In this document: piece by piece, positions 22,481 through 34,438 of the stretch | Numbering within the stretch: position 1 is the first letter of the stretch | How the letters are laid out: each line of letters starts with the position of its first letter | From: Protula sp. h YS-2021 | Lineage: Eukaryota; Annelida; Polychaeta; Sabellida; Serpulidae | Length of the DNA stretch: 64,000 bases | Reading direction: 5' to 3' | Assembly (NCBI GenBank): GCA_949752745.1 | Contig: OX457029.1 | Span: forward strand, 39,951,500 to 40,015,499 | The notes under the pieces: generated by a model | The model's input: only the letters and a program-made list of their open reading frames with translations | Database searches by the model: none | Told to the model about the DNA's origin: nothing | Translations under genes and position numbers: made by a program

Positions 22481-22745
22481 GCTCAAGAAGCCCATCGAGA
22501 TCTGTATTTGGACTTAGAATCTCAAAATCTGGATCTGAACGTGTACTTTTGTTTCCAAACGATATCTCCGAAACTAGTCAGCAAATCCGTAACAACCAAG
22601 ATATCTAGATTTGCCTGGTGTGGGTTTGATCGGATCTGAAGCTCATCGGAAACTGTAATTGGATTTAGAATCTCAGAATCCGGATCTACATGTGTACTTT
22701 GGTTTCTAAACGATAACTCTAAAATATTTGCCGGATTCGGTTCTC
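22440..22745 (+). repeat. Two-copy tandem repeat, ~150 bp unit
   Basis: CATCGAGATCTG...GGACTTAGAATCTCAAAATCTGGATCTGAACGTGTACTTTTGTTTCCAAACGATA-type sequence at about 22,490-22,590 recurs with differences at about 22,640-22,735. The offset is about 150 bases. The copies are diverged. Non-coding. Confidence 0.75.
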
Positions 22746-23879
22746 ATTTCGTATGCATAGCAAAACACCGGAAACTATATGTCCTACAACGAAACTTGGT
22801 TCAGGTAATTTTGGAATTCCTCCTGTTTTGCATATCCTACGTAGTTCATTTATTTATGAACTGATGTTTTATCTATTTTGTTTAAGTGCGAGGTACAGCA
22901 CCCGCCTTACTAATTACACCCACGGCGGGGGATATGGCATTACTGATTGCTCTTGTTTCATTAGACTTGTTTGTATAGTGCTTACATAACGTACCTCGAA
23001 GTGCTTTACATTAAATACATATTAAATTTAAATTATTTGTATAAACTGCTACTAATATGACACTAAAATTTGCACATAAAACATTATAGTTCACTAAAAC
23101 CAAAAATGCTTTGGGACTAGCTTAATTAATACTGATGAGACGCAGCTATAATACACCTTACGAAATGATGGCTTTAAAGTATTTTTTAAAACAGTAATAC
23201 GAATTCGAAGAAGTCGACCTATCGGCTGCGTGTAATCACTATAAAGTCTGAGGCCTAGCATGGAACCTTGACGATTGCCTTCACAACGTAATGTAAATGT
23301 TTTTATTTGTAATCAAATTACAATTACGGTTCAAAATTAATGATCATGTTGACTGATCTGATTGACAATTTTGATTGATGTTATTTGTTTTATGGGGGCT
23401 TTGGATCGAGAGTGCTTTTGTGGCAAGGGCGCTTGCTCCCACATGGAGAAACAAGAGGACTTTATCACTGGTATGGTTTAATCTCAAGCCATGGTAAAAA
23501 TAATTTCGCATTCACTTGTTAGCAATATGTCAAACATATGGCGATTACGTGAGATATTATATATCAACAAAAAAAGTTAAAACTGCACTGGTACGCTCAA
23601 GTGTGGTAGCAGTATAAGTCTCTGATAATACAATCTTGCAACTCACCATTTTGTTGAGAGTGTTATCCAAAGTAAACACAGCTATCATCCAATCACGAAA
23701 ACTAAAAACACTACTGCTTCCAGTTCTGCACAATATAAATCACAAACTGCATGAAACTTCACATTTTGGGATTCATATAATCGACGAGACTTTATGTTCT
23801 GATTTGCACTGTATAACTGTTCATTTGACCGCTAACCTAGTCCAAAGCGCATCTTGCAATAAAATTTTCACAAGTGCGT
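22746..23879. other. No recognisable gene
   Basis: The short plus-strand frames at 22,753-22,989 and 23,636-23,929 have no recognisable domain. The rest is AT-rich. Confidence 0.5.
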
Positions 23880-24880
23880 ATTTTTTCTGCAGTTGCCTAA
23901 ATAAGGCGTCTACCTTGCGATTTATTTAGACACAGGGAAAGAGACATAGGGTGGTGCGTAAATTTTAATAACATAATCGCTCCGGAGTTTCATAATACTT
24001 TGTGTTCTGATCTTCGTCAATTTTCAAAGCAAACAGTCATTAACAGTACCAGATTTTTTCTGCATTTTTTATGTAACCCAGAAATTTTTGCAGCACTTAT
24101 TTTTCGACATTTACATAAATCATCAATTTTTCGAATTATATTCAATGTTGCGTCGGAGATGAGATTATGCATAGGAAGAAGTTTATTTACGGCAGCTAAT
24201 ACAAATATTGCATCTGAGGAGCGTTTTTTGTCAAACGTATGTTCAATGAACGTTAAAGACGTTGAGTAGGCGTTGATATATGGTGGCACATGTGATCATA
24301 ACCAAATTGCAACCAGATTTAATGCTGCGGATGTGTTTTCGAGGGCATAATCAACGTCTACACATCCTTACTTATCTAATGTCTATTTAACGTTTTGCCT
24401 TAGACGTTGATATATGATCGCGAGAAATCAGAACCAAATTAGAACCAGAATCAATGCTGTGATATGAACTGGTACTGACGCAGTTCTCAGAGCCAGAATA
24501 TTTTATATAACATATCATAGCTATCTTGTGTTTAATTTTGATTGAAGTTGCAACTTGCCCTGACTTTTAACAAGGATTTGTGTTCAGAATCGTACTTTTA
24601 AGGTCCCAAATGTAATTTTCTCAACTCAAACTTTTTGCTTCTTTTGTCCTTGTTTCGATCCTTTTACGAAGTTACCTGTCATGACTTCCATTTTCGATGA
24701 GCGAGGTTGTTTTTATTCTTGCATGGAACGTCTATGCAACGTTGATTTTCAAAGTGTATCCAACTTCAATTTTTCGACGTCCATTCACCAAAGACGTTGA
24801 TTATACGTCGAAAAAACTTCCACTTTAGTTGCAACCAAACGTTGTTTCAAAGGCGATGGTTGGACATTGATTTGTACTAG
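23880..24880 (-). repeat. Dispersed repeat C, inverted copy
   Basis: The reverse complement aligns with 62,540-63,530. Shared blocks include GTGAATGGACGTCG, AACAACCTCGCTCA, TGCGGATGTGTTTT, GATCTTCGTCAATTTTCAAA and TTTCTGCAGTTG. The start of the same repeat also occurs, truncated, at 13,340-13,375 at the end of copy A. It holds several CAACGTCTA / GTTGAATAGACAT-type internal motifs. No intact coding frame is shared between copies. Confidence 0.82.
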
Positions 24881-26480
24881 AAATCGACATGAGAACTCGG
24901 TATGCTAATGGTATGTTTACTCGGTATGCTAACAAGTGACCAGTTATTCACCAGCAAAAAAATTGGACGAGGCTAAAATCAATTTAGATCGTACGAATAC
25001 GATCTCGTTCCTTGAGAACGTTGTCTAGTACAGAGCACAGTTTGGTTACGTGGTGACGTAGACTTACGTAAAACGTCACAAGGCTATTGTTCGATCAGTC
25101 TTGATAATCAGTACCAACAATATTCAACCTGATAAATATTTTGAATGCGGTTTTTCTGCAATCTATTTATATAACTGTGCCAGAGAGCGGTTTCTTATGT
25201 TTCATACTCAGCAGGCTTGGTGAACAGGGGTTTTTATTGGCGGTCTTGACTCACAGAGTCTAAAAATCAATGTTAAACGATTTTCTCGTGACTAATTGTC
25301 ACATTAGTTACAATGTTTCCCACAGAGAGATATCGCTTCTAGGCATCAACCTTAAGTCGAACAGTTCTCAGTGTTCTAAGTACTGCACCAACAAGCTATA
25401 AGCCTGAAGGTGAAGACCCGTGGGTGGAAAATGCGGTAGATTCATATGATTGACGAGGCTAATACCCACGATGATAGGGAAAACGGCTATCCATCTATGT
25501 AGTTGAGCCCACTTGGAAAAGCGGTCCTCAAGCGTTGAATCAATTCAATCACACTTATTCACCAGCATCAACAGAGATTCCATATTCCTTAAAGCTCAAT
25601 GCAATATTAATATTTTCTTTTTCCCATATTTTCCTTTGTTGCATTATTATGATGTAAAACCTTGCGTGAAAGTGAAAAATTTACATATTTGTTATTACTT
25701 AACAATAAATGCACTGTTAGCTTCAGCATAGCACAGTTGAGCAGTTATATGATACAAGTGCAAATGTGCTTGATTTGTAGGTCTGAGACCACAGTTATAG
25801 GTAAAATCTTTAGGACTTACAAGGCTCTGGCACAGTTCAACTGTGCTGCTATATACAACGAGTGGTGGAGATGTCTTGAAAAGCAAGCATCACTTCGGTT
25901 CCACGTTTTTCTATGTTGGTATTTTATCTCTGTCTTCCCTTATTCGTAATATTAAAATCGAAAACATGTTTCGTTCGATTTTGATTAGTGGCGGAGAAAA
26001 GCCATTGTTCTAAAAACCAAAATAGTCCCGTTATATCAATAAAAATACGCGTACTATAAGCCATTAAAATTTCAGCTCTATAATATAAGAAAAGCTGTGC
26101 TTAAATGCTATATAGTCGAAAACATAGGAAAACTTTACGACTAACAATACGACACATTCTATATGTTAAAAGATCGATATTAGTCCAAAAACATTTTGTA
26201 TTATGGGCTGAAATTCAACTAGGACTTGCAACAAGAAGAGCAGCAAGCAAATTTTATTTGTGCACATTGTAATTGCAGAAGCAAGAAACCATTATTATTC
26301 TCTGATTTTTTATCTTGACCGCAGAGGTTAAGGTCAAATTTCAGTGAAAGATTTTTTACAATGCTTTGCAGAAACATCTCCAAGCCTAACTGTTTGTAAG
26401 CTCTAAATTTAGTACATTTATAGTCAATAATAAGGTCTCTCCAGAAACTCTGCATCTTGGCATTGAGTGTTAAGGTTAGA
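24881..26480. other. No recognisable gene
   Basis: AT-rich with short open frames only. The longest (25,662-25,949 plus) has no recognisable motif. Confidence 0.5.
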
Positions 26481-26489
26481 CCTAGTATA

Positions 26490-26750
26490 CCATGAATGAT
26501 GACGATTTATTTCGAAAACGGATAGAAAACGACGTTGCATAAGAGATTCATTCCTGAGGTCAAGGTCATAAAGCGTAATTTGACCATTGTCTCGTAAAGG
26601 GTAAGAGATAGAGCGATTTCCGTTAGCTTATTTTTATATTCTTTTGGCTTTAGCGACATAAGGGTAACTTTGGTAGCCTTGACCTTCTCGGCCAACAACA
26701 AGGTCAAAAATCCGAAGCTGAACATAATCTCGAAAAGGTAGAGGTCGATA
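26490..26750 (+). repeat. Satellite family 2, about two degenerate units
   Basis: Contains TTTCGAAAACGGATAGA, GAGGTCAAGGTCATAAAGC, GGGTAAGAGATAGAGCGATT, CTTGACCTTCTCGG and AATCTCGAAAAGG. These are the same landmarks as the array at 12,482-13,330, at similar spacing. Confidence 0.75.
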
Positions 26751-26976
26751 TTAAAGAAAGCTTGGAAAGGGCAATTCTAGGCCGCAGGCGATAGATGTGA
26801 AGTGCCAGGTTTTGTTTCTTACTGAAAAGGAGGGAGTTGAGATTGTTGTTTCGAATCTTCACTCAGCACCAAATCCCAAAATATGATTCAAAACCCTCTA
26901 CTGAAGCCTTTGCATGATTGCAGTAACATTGTATCCAAATGGCGTCTTTATTAATGAAACAGATGTGTTTTTTTAC

Positions 26977-27265
26977 TTGGCACTGCATGTATGGACACTG
27001 CAAACTGGATACTTAAGATATCATCAGTAAACACTACAGGTTCAGGTGGAGACAATCTTGACAACTGAGTGCACAGGGTACTCAGTTCCAATGTGGCAGA
27101 GAGGTGTCTTTCGAAAAACCTGTACCCATAGTTTTTCCAAAAGACAGTTTTCTTGGCGTTAATGTTTTCCAACAATGTGTCAATTTCTTTTTCCAGATTA
27201 CTTAACCTAGTCAAATGAGATAGCACCAGATCCCTCATAGATATCAATATATTGACAAGTATTGT
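26977..27265 (-). CDS. Possible coding exon, function unknown
   Basis: A minus-strand frame of about 96 codons reads LVLSHLTRLSNLEKEIDTLL, NAKKTVFWKNYGYRFFERHL, SATLELSTLCTQLSRL and SPPEPVVFTDDIL. The composition is protein-like: amphipathic helices, then a Pro-containing turn. It is bounded by a plausible acceptor (CTTGCAG before 27,265) and a plausible donor (CCAA/GTAAAA after 26,977). The polypyrimidine tract is weak. No family was recognised and no partner exon was found nearby. It could equally be a fragment of a mobile-element protein or a chance frame. Confidence 0.3.
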
Positions 27266-27280
27266 CTGCAAGTTGAACAA

Positions 27281-28690
27281 ATAGCCTATACCAAGCTAAT
27301 TATAGCTGACAAACATTATTAGCATCCGCCAATAGAGCATCAACATATTTCAAACTTCTTTAAGAAAACGAGTCAGTGATTAAGAAATTTCTTAATGAAG
27401 AGGAACTATCTGAAACAACTTCTTCCACAGTTTTACCCTTGTTCAAAAGAAACGATCTTATTCAACGCTGAGGTATCTTCACGATTTACAATCGAGTTAT
27501 CAAAGGAGTGCTTTTTATAAGAGTAGTCATCATAAAATGTTAAGCTTTTCAATTGATACTACGGTTAATGAAACTGAAACGGCTAACAATATTGTAATAA
27601 ATTCATTTGGTTCACAAGTGAAACAACGTACTTAAAATAAGAATCAGTTCACATTCTATCTATATCTTAATGTAAAGAAAATTACATAAAAAAGAGAGCC
27701 TGCTGATAAAAGTCAAATCTTCTACAAAGCAAAGCCTCAAAGCAAAATACCATAATTTGTTTATACAATCAAATTCCAAGATAAATATGAATGTTTCCCT
27801 ATAGACAAGCCATATCAAAGCTCCTGCAAGCAAAAGGCATAAGAAAATGAGGAAGTTACCAGGAGACGAAAATCAGAAACAATGAGGTTTGCCAATTGCA
27901 GACCAGGTACTTGAAAAATAAGAGAAATAAGAGCAAGGGATGACCAAGATATACGTAGAAATTAGATATAAAAGGAAGCGGAGCCGGACACAACTATTAG
28001 TAAATAAATTATATTTTTATTTAATGAGTTGAAGTTAAGTGTAATTATTGTTTGAAAGTTGTGCGGTGTTTTTTTTTTGAGAACATTTGTGAATATTTGA
28101 AATTGTGCAATCAAAATGTGAGATTCAAAACTTAAATTAATATCAGGGGAATAAAGGCATTGACTGTTGTAATTTATCACAAGAATATATTATAAGAGGC
28201 ACAATTAATGCTAAATAAACCAATATTCAATACTGACCACCAATGCTCAAACAAAATCTTGTACTGTATAATTTATATGATATTTGATATTAAAATAAGC
28301 TTAATGCAATTCTATTTCAATTTAATGGAAGTGATTCCAGCCACATTTTAAAAGAAATGATTAGAATTCAAACTTAAATGAAATTGTTAAGGAAGAACCC
28401 GGAATTTGGGAGGGGTTATTCTACACCTTATAAACCTTATTTACAAACAAATAGATGGGCACTTTTCACTAATACTTCAGTAAGTTATTTAAAATATTCA
28501 AAGAATGCCGAACAATACAAAGAAACCATTCAAATTATTTTGTTTCAGCTTCAATATTACGCAGGATTATAATATCAACATACGGGTGATAACATTGACT
28601 AGTGCACAAGATATTGCTCTAGTTTCGATGTGCTTGCACATTACATCAGCCGCTCGGTTTACATTAAACAACAAATAGAGTTTTCATCAC
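27281..28690. other. AT-rich stretch without recognisable genes
   Basis: Very AT-rich, with only short open frames. No repeat shared with other parts of the window was seen. Confidence 0.5.
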
Positions 28691-28699
28691 TCTCCTTTC

Positions 28700-28800
28700 A
28701 TGTGTGTGAGTAGGGGGGTGTCACAGAATGTCACATAGTCACATGATGTCACATAGTCACAGGATGTCACATAATCACATAGTCACATGGTATGTGGGCT
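28700..28800 (+). repeat. Short tandem repeat of GTCACATAGTCACA(G)GAT-type units
   Basis: GTCACA recurs at 8-18 base spacing through about 28,718-28,790. It is followed by a second series of ~40-55 bp repeats (CTTGTGAATGGGA(A/G)AAGCTTGTCATTCAA) to about 28,960. Confidence 0.75.
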
Positions 28801-29008
28801 GAGCACGTCTTTGAATGGAGCGGAGCTGGTCTTCCCATTCGAACACATCTTGTGAATGGGAAAAGCTTATCATTCAAGCACATCTTGTGAATGGGAGAAG
28901 CTTGTCATTCAAACACGTTCTTGTGCGAATTAGGTTTGCCATTCAAATACGTTCTTGTCATTGGCGTGTGCTCTTCTCCCCTGTTACATAAGAAAAAAAG
29001 TTATGTTG

Positions 29009-29080
29009 GTCCATAGGTGGTATTGAACCTCCAACCTTGTGGCTAGGAGTCCTACACTCTACCGAGTGAGCTAATAGCAC
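29009..29080 (-). repeat. tRNA-derived sequence (SINE head or tRNA pseudogene) 1
   Basis: The minus strand gives TAGCTCACTCGGTAGAGTG, a good A-box and D-arm, and GGTTCAATACC, a B-box-like T-loop. The spacing is tRNA-like. The anticodon stem does not pair, the T-stem has a mismatch and the acceptor ends do not pair. It is therefore not a functional tRNA. It closely resembles the second copy at 29,470-29,543. Confidence 0.7.
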
Positions 29081-29084
29081 TTCT

Positions 29085-29132
29085 GGTGAATGATATGGAA
29101 AACATAAGGTTTCATTTTCCACATCATTCACC
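29085..29132. other. Near-perfect 18 bp hairpin beside tRNA-like copy 1
   Basis: GGTGAATGATATGGAAAA and TTTTCCACATCATTCACC form an 18 bp stem with one mismatch around a 12-base loop. It lies directly upstream of the tRNA-like segment on the minus strand. Confidence 0.7.
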
Positions 29133-29424
29133 AAAAAAATTACATACCACGAATCTTTTGCCACTTCCTCCCCATGTGTCTTCCAACAACAGCAACAGCA
29201 AATCTTTCACTTCTTCTCCATGTACCTCCAAGAACAGTAACAATGGCACTTTTGCACACACAACGTGCTTATAAAGGCTGATGGATCACGTGCTAGAGGG
29301 GAAGGAGGGAGGGGGTCCTTACAATGAGTGAATTAGTGAATGTGAGTGAGTGATTGCATGTGAGTGAATGAGTGACTGAGAGATGGTATGATAGACAGGT
29401 TGTAGAAGTATCGCCTAGAGGGGA

Positions 29425-29760
29425 ATGGGTCATGTGACTTTATGACGTCACAGGGTGGCTTAGATCATGCCGCCAATGGGTGGGCTCGAACCCCCAATCT
29501 TTCGGCCATGAGTCCCATGCTTTGCCGACTGAGCTACTCAGGACAGAAGGATAATGTTCTGGAAAACACTCCTCATATAGGGTTAGGATTGGGGTTAGGA
29601 TCACATGACCGATGATGTCATGATGATTGTCAGGTCACGTGACTGATGACGTCACGATGATTGACAGGTGGCTTAGACCGCTTGTTAGGGTTAGGTTTGG
29701 GTTATGTCTCCTAGGGTGGAGGGGGTCTGACGTCGTTATGACGTCACAGGGTGGCTTAGA
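29425..29760. promoter_or_regulatory. Cluster of CRE-like TGACGTCA palindromes and TTAGGG-like motifs
   Basis: The perfect palindrome TGACGTCA occurs at about 29,441, 29,646 and 29,739, with near matches (TGATGTCA, TGACGTCG) nearby. Copies are embedded in repeats of ATGACGTCACAGGGTGGCTTA. Two TTAGGGTTAGG / GGTTAGGATTGGGGTTAGG tracts occur at about 29,580-29,602 and 29,685-29,707. They are probably part of a dispersed repeat. Regulatory function is unproven. Confidence 0.4.
29470..29543 (-). repeat. tRNA-derived sequence (SINE head or tRNA pseudogene) 2
   Basis: The minus strand gives GAGTAGCTCAGTCGGCAAAGC (A-box/D-arm) and GGGGTTCGAGCCC (canonical B-box). The anticodon loop would be CTCATGG, but the anticodon stem and acceptor do not pair. 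It shares the pattern GGACTC.TGGCCG/AC.AAG.TTGG.GGTTC with copy 1. Both probably come from one tRNA-derived family. Confidence 0.75.
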
Positions 29761-29779
29761 ACTCTTGATTTGAACCCAC

Positions 29780-30930
29780 TTGTGTCTGTGTGTATGTGTG
29801 GATGTTGGTGTGTGGGTGTGGGTGTGTTTGTGCGGAAATGGGTAGGGTGTTGACTAATTGATTTAATATTACTACCAAGAGAGCGAATAAGCATATATTT
29901 TACACGTAAGGTTATGTATATGCCAAAGCAAACAATCATTAGCAAAGACGAAATACTGCGTAGAAAGATTCAAAAGCAGGCTTTTGGTACCACTAGACGT
30001 AAGAATAACGGAGTTAACAACCTTTGAAATTGTTGTTTAAATGGAATTGGAAGGATTAGTTTCATACGATATAGCAATAAATGAAGACATTGGCATACTT
30101 TACCCAAAACTGCATAGTTTAAAAAAAGAGACGCACTAGTCAATGAGTCCAGAATTTGCGTAAACTTTTAGCAATGATTTATAAATTGGCAACCTTTTCA
30201 CAGAATCGCCTGTTACCTTACAGGACTATGTGCTGTTTTGCAAGACCATATGAAAATTTAGAAAAATACTATTTCCGACCCTCTAAAAATAATTATGCAC
30301 AAACAGAAGGATAACTAAATAAAATATGCTTTTAAGACAACCGATTTTCGTTTTGTAGCACATATATTGCTTTTAAATACTCGTATTCGGTACGCGATGA
30401 CAGCATATTACTAGACAGCCGTGACAGGCGGCTAGTTTGCCAAAAGAAAATGTTAAGTAAATTTGAATGCTAAATATCTCCCTTAATTCAAGTTGCAGAG
30501 AGCTCAAAATAACAGCAAAAGAAAAGCTTCTGAGCTCCATTTTAACAGGTTATCATGCGAAATGTGTCAGCAATAGGCTCGGCATGGAAGAGGGTATCAT
30601 GGAGGGTTGGATTGCAGCAGTCAACAAATAAATATATGCTTTTCCGAATGGTGAGGGTAGTTTTGTTTGTACGGGATGGAGGGGGGGGGGGAGGCAGGAA
30701 AAAATTAAGGGCAACAAGGAGGAATAAGTGCAAACTGTGCATATGTGAAGCTAACCCAGTCTGTAAAGCTAACCCAAAATGTAAAACCCATCTTTATGTA
30801 CTGGAATTCGAAGACCGCGCTACCTTTTTATGGTCTACTGTTGTGAAATATACTTGAAAAGTGTCTTCGTACAAGTTTTTAGAGATGACCGGGGCAAAGT
30901 CTATTCCAACTTTCGTATAAAACGGTGACG
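29780..30930. other. GT-rich tract then sequence without recognisable genes
   Basis: A TGTGTG/GGGTGTGTTTG-rich tract lies at 29,781-29,835 and a G9 run near 30,685. Open frames here read through simple sequence. Nothing else was recognised. Confidence 0.5.
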
Positions 30931-30935
30931 GAATA

Positions 30936-31135
30936 GGGGTGACGATCAGCTGAGTTGGTTAGAGCATTGGTTTGGTACTGCCGAGGTTTCAGATTCGAAT
31001 CCGACTCGGGGTGAAAGCGGGTGACTGAGGTTCGCTCCGATTGCCTCAGGTAAGAGAATGCGGTGGGGCTTAGATACATTATTACGGCATTCAAAATTAA
31101 CGGCCACTGAGGCTTTCAGTGACGTCTGTGTCTCG
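30936..31135 (+). mobile_element. tRNA-derived SINE
   Basis: Starts with a Pol III A-box (ATCAGCTGAGTTGGTTAGAG, about 30,945) and a B-box (GATTCGAATCC, 30,992-31,002) at tRNA spacing. A non-tRNA body follows (GGTGACTGAGGTTCGCTCCG...). The anticodon stem is weak (loop TTTGGTA), so it is a SINE head rather than a tRNA gene. The 3' limit is uncertain; similarity to known SINE bodies could not be tested. Confidence 0.7.
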
Positions 31136-32870
31136 CATTGTTCAATGAGGACTTGAAGTGTTCAGCTATCGTGACATGCACAAAGACGCTTACATGTTAT
31201 TCTGTCTGCTATTTATTTTCAGTGCTTTCTTTACAACCTTGTTAATTTTTAATAGGGTTCTATTTCATTCTAGTGAACAGAGCTCAATAGCTTTGCACTG
31301 ACATTTGACACTGACATATCTCTGAAGCACACATTAATACGACTACAATGGTACTTTATGTTTTGCAAATAAGAATGCCGTCCATGAACTGAAGTGATCG
31401 CATTTTTTTATAATTTTTGTTTGCAAAATTATCATGTTGCAAAAGAAAGCGTCTTACATTTTATATGAGACTTTTCCACATTTTTACATTCAAATCCACA
31501 CTTTTAAAATGATACCTGTCGAGCTTGATGCAAAATGCACGGTCATATATGCACAAGAGCAAAACCAGCATTTTTTTACACAAATGCCTTGCAAGTGCAG
31601 TTGGATAGACCCAACGCTTTGAAAAGTATCACCCTATCTTTTCTGTCCCATAACACAGATGAAATGCAATTCTAATAAAATTTAAAAATAATTCCAATAG
31701 AGTACAAAACGTATATGGTTACCTCTAAGTAAGTCATGGGTAACCCAATATTTACTCCCACTGAGAGTCGATACTCATTTTTTATCCTTACGCCCGTGAA
31801 CAAGATAAAGTTGGTAGTATTAGTAAACATTCTTTTATTTTGGTTGCCCTTTATGAGATCTGGAGTAGGAATGGGCATTATATAATGATGATGGGAGTCT
31901 TGATGATCACTGAGGTAAGGTCTGAGAGAATTCCTTCCTTGGAGAGCTGTCTAGCTGAGGTTTTAGGGGTGGGTAGTCTAGTTGTTTATGTCACTAACGT
32001 ATCACTTTCAAGCATATGTTCACGCGAACCAGAGGCCTTTTACACGAAAGAAAAGTTCGGATCATCATTGTACTTTTTAGGCTGTTTTTCGCCCTTTTTT
32101 TGGTTGTGGTAATGTAGCAGTGCCTAAACGCGTGCTCAAATCCAGTTTTGCAATTTCGGAGAAATAAGCAATTTTATTTTTGGAGGGAAGAAACCGATAA
32201 TCCGGCGACTTGTGGGAGATATCGTACTCTTGACTGACACGCCGTCTTTGTTTCTCCTCACTGAGATGGTGTAGGAAAGTGGCAACTGCTTACCAGAGAA
32301 GCTTCAGAGACGTGGGACAAGTTTCAGCCAACTATTCCGCAAGAGCTAGCTTTCCCGCGCTATGTGTTACGATGGAGCAGAGTATGCAGCACTTGATTTA
32401 CTCGACCATTACAAATTACTCGTGCTAGCACACAGACCGATAAGTACTACTTGGGATAGCACGGTTAGCTGCTGTTTTCAAAGACAAAATTGGAAATACG
32501 AGTGTAACGAGGTGTGTGTTTCACACTGCTTCACATCAATCAACAATTCTGCTATGCACTGGTATTAACGCAAATTCTGTTCGGTCTGCCAATACAGCGC
32601 ACGTGCTGGACACATGGGGATACATGACCACGACCCCAGGTAACACAACGAACTTGTGGGATACCCGCCACCAGAAGACAAACATGTCAAAGGACATGGT
32701 CCATCCGAGTTACCAAACAAAGAAAGAAAAAATCTCTAAAACGAGTACTGTTAGGCCAAAAAATGGAGAACTTTGTTTCTGAACGTAACTTTTTCATAAT
32801 TTTAATGCACAAAACGACTTTTCCCTTGTAGAAGCTACCCGACAAGGGATGTTGGAGAGGTTGGGTTATG
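31136..32870. other. No recognisable gene
   Basis: Only short frames with no family resemblance; 31,840-32,112 (plus) and 32,362-32,782 were considered. No shared repeat was seen. Confidence 0.5.
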
Positions 32871-32879
32871 ATGATTCAC

Positions 32880-33400
32880 GTATTTGCCGACATTTACACA
32901 ATTTTACAAAATTTTTAAAATTCCACCATTTCGGCATTTTTTGTCATTTACGAAATAAAAGCAAAGTCCAGGTGGAGAAACACCTAAGAAACTTTCGATT
33001 AAACTTTTATAACTATTTGAAAAAGACTGAGAGAAATAAATGGTTTGACAATTCAGTTATTTACTAACATTTATTCCAGTTTTTGCCAAACTTCAAAGTT
33101 CTGCCATTTCGGCAGCTTTTGGCGAAACGCGAAAAAATAATAGCCTGATAGGCGAAATCCTGGGGAACATCCCTGCGTAACATCTAAACGATTGGAGTAA
33201 AACTGTATTATTTTAAAAATGTGTCAAAGCGGGCACAAAAAGTGCCGGCATTTTGTCAGTTTTTCGTCAATCGTCAAAAAAAAAGAAAGAGCCAGGTGCG
33301 AAATTTTTTAGAAAAGATTTCTTTGTAATATCAAAACGATTGAAGCAAAACTGTAGGAGCAGTATTATTTTAAAGAAAAAAGTTTAACATACACACATAC
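32880..33400 (+). repeat. Degenerate tandem repeat (two ~200-300 bp units)
   Basis: GTCATTTACGAAATAAAAGC...CCAGGTGGAGAAAC near 32,943-32,983 is echoed by GTCAGTTTTTCGTCAATCG...CCAGGTGCGAAAT near 33,258-33,303. Likewise AACGATTGGAGTAAAACTGTA near 33,188 is echoed by AACGATTGAAGCAAAACTGTA near 33,339. Non-coding. Confidence 0.6.
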
Positions 33401-33435
33401 GCCCATTCATTCAAGCCCCCTATAGTGATACGACT

Positions 33436-33463
33436 AACCTAGTCCGACAAAGTCGGCTGGGTT
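33436..33463. other. 12 bp hairpin with AAA loop
   Basis: AACCTAGTCCGAC / GTCGGCTGGGTT pair over 12 bp with one bulged T and one G-T wobble around an AAA loop. It sits between the tandem repeat and the DIRS element E4. It may mark the end of the preceding repeat. Confidence 0.6.
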
Positions 33464-34438
33464 AAAAGGCTATGTCTCCTCATACAAATCAACCTAGAAA
33501 ATCCTCCGCAATGCGCAACGATCACAAGACCTCAGCAAAAGAAAGAACTCACCTCTGTACACATGCTGCAAGCGACAGTGCCACAGCGGGTAGACAAAAG
33601 TCCCAACTGGACCACTTCACGTAAGCAGACCAGCACAGAAGGGCAGCCATCACCCTTGTCACGTTGATTAGCCAGATAGACGTCACAGCAAAACGAAGTG
33701 CGCATCAACTCCATACAGAAACCAGCGAAATAGAGGGAGAAGATGCAATCATATTACACCGTTTTCATCTTCCAGTGGCTCCAAGTCCTCAGATTCATCC
33801 CCACCTCGAAGACGATGGAGGCGCAGCCCTGTGCCCAACCGGCCTGAACGCACACGCTCTCTGACAATGGCATTGAAAGCAGGGCACGACTGAGAACAGC
33901 ACGAGACCTACACCTTTCGCCAATCCGGTGTGCAACTACTGGCTGAAGTTACCCCGAAAATGCAATGTGTCTCCGTAGAGGGGCGCAACCAAGAGAAGGC
34001 ACTTCTGCGATGAGAAGTGCCCCCAGCAAAGGAGAGTGAAGAAGTGGAGTCGCTTGATGTCGTGGAGGTCATCCAGAAATATTCAGACTTCCAAGTAGGC
34101 AAGTCACTACAAAAAACTCACTCCAGTTTTAGGCTTCACTTGGGAGCAGAACTCAGAATTCACGTCACCGAATATGGCCATTTTGGATGTCATGAGGTTG
34201 AAAGCAAGTTTCAAACTCATATTTCTTAAGGGCTTTGGAATACGGCAGAATACAGACCTCGTCCAAGATGCGAGTCACCTGCACGGCTTACAAACCGTAA
34301 GAAAACGCCATCAACTCTGAACCACTCAACTTCAACACAAAACATGCTTCAGCTTGGCTACCTGAAGTAAGTCTTTAGGGATAATAACCTCAGCTGCATC
34401 CAGAGCATTATTAGAACAGGCTGCGGTACCCCTAATTC

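Noticed and set aside
28700..28800. Spaced repeats that might suggest a CRISPR array
   Set aside because: Repeats are short, imperfect and irregularly spaced without distinct spacers, and the genome is evidently eukaryotic.
29009..29543. Two possible functional tRNA genes on the minus strand
   Set aside because: Anticodon and acceptor stems do not pair; only the A- and B-box regions are tRNA-like.
33436..33463. Hairpin resembling a bacterial intrinsic terminator
   Set aside because: No U-tract follows it and the context is eukaryotic repeat DNA.
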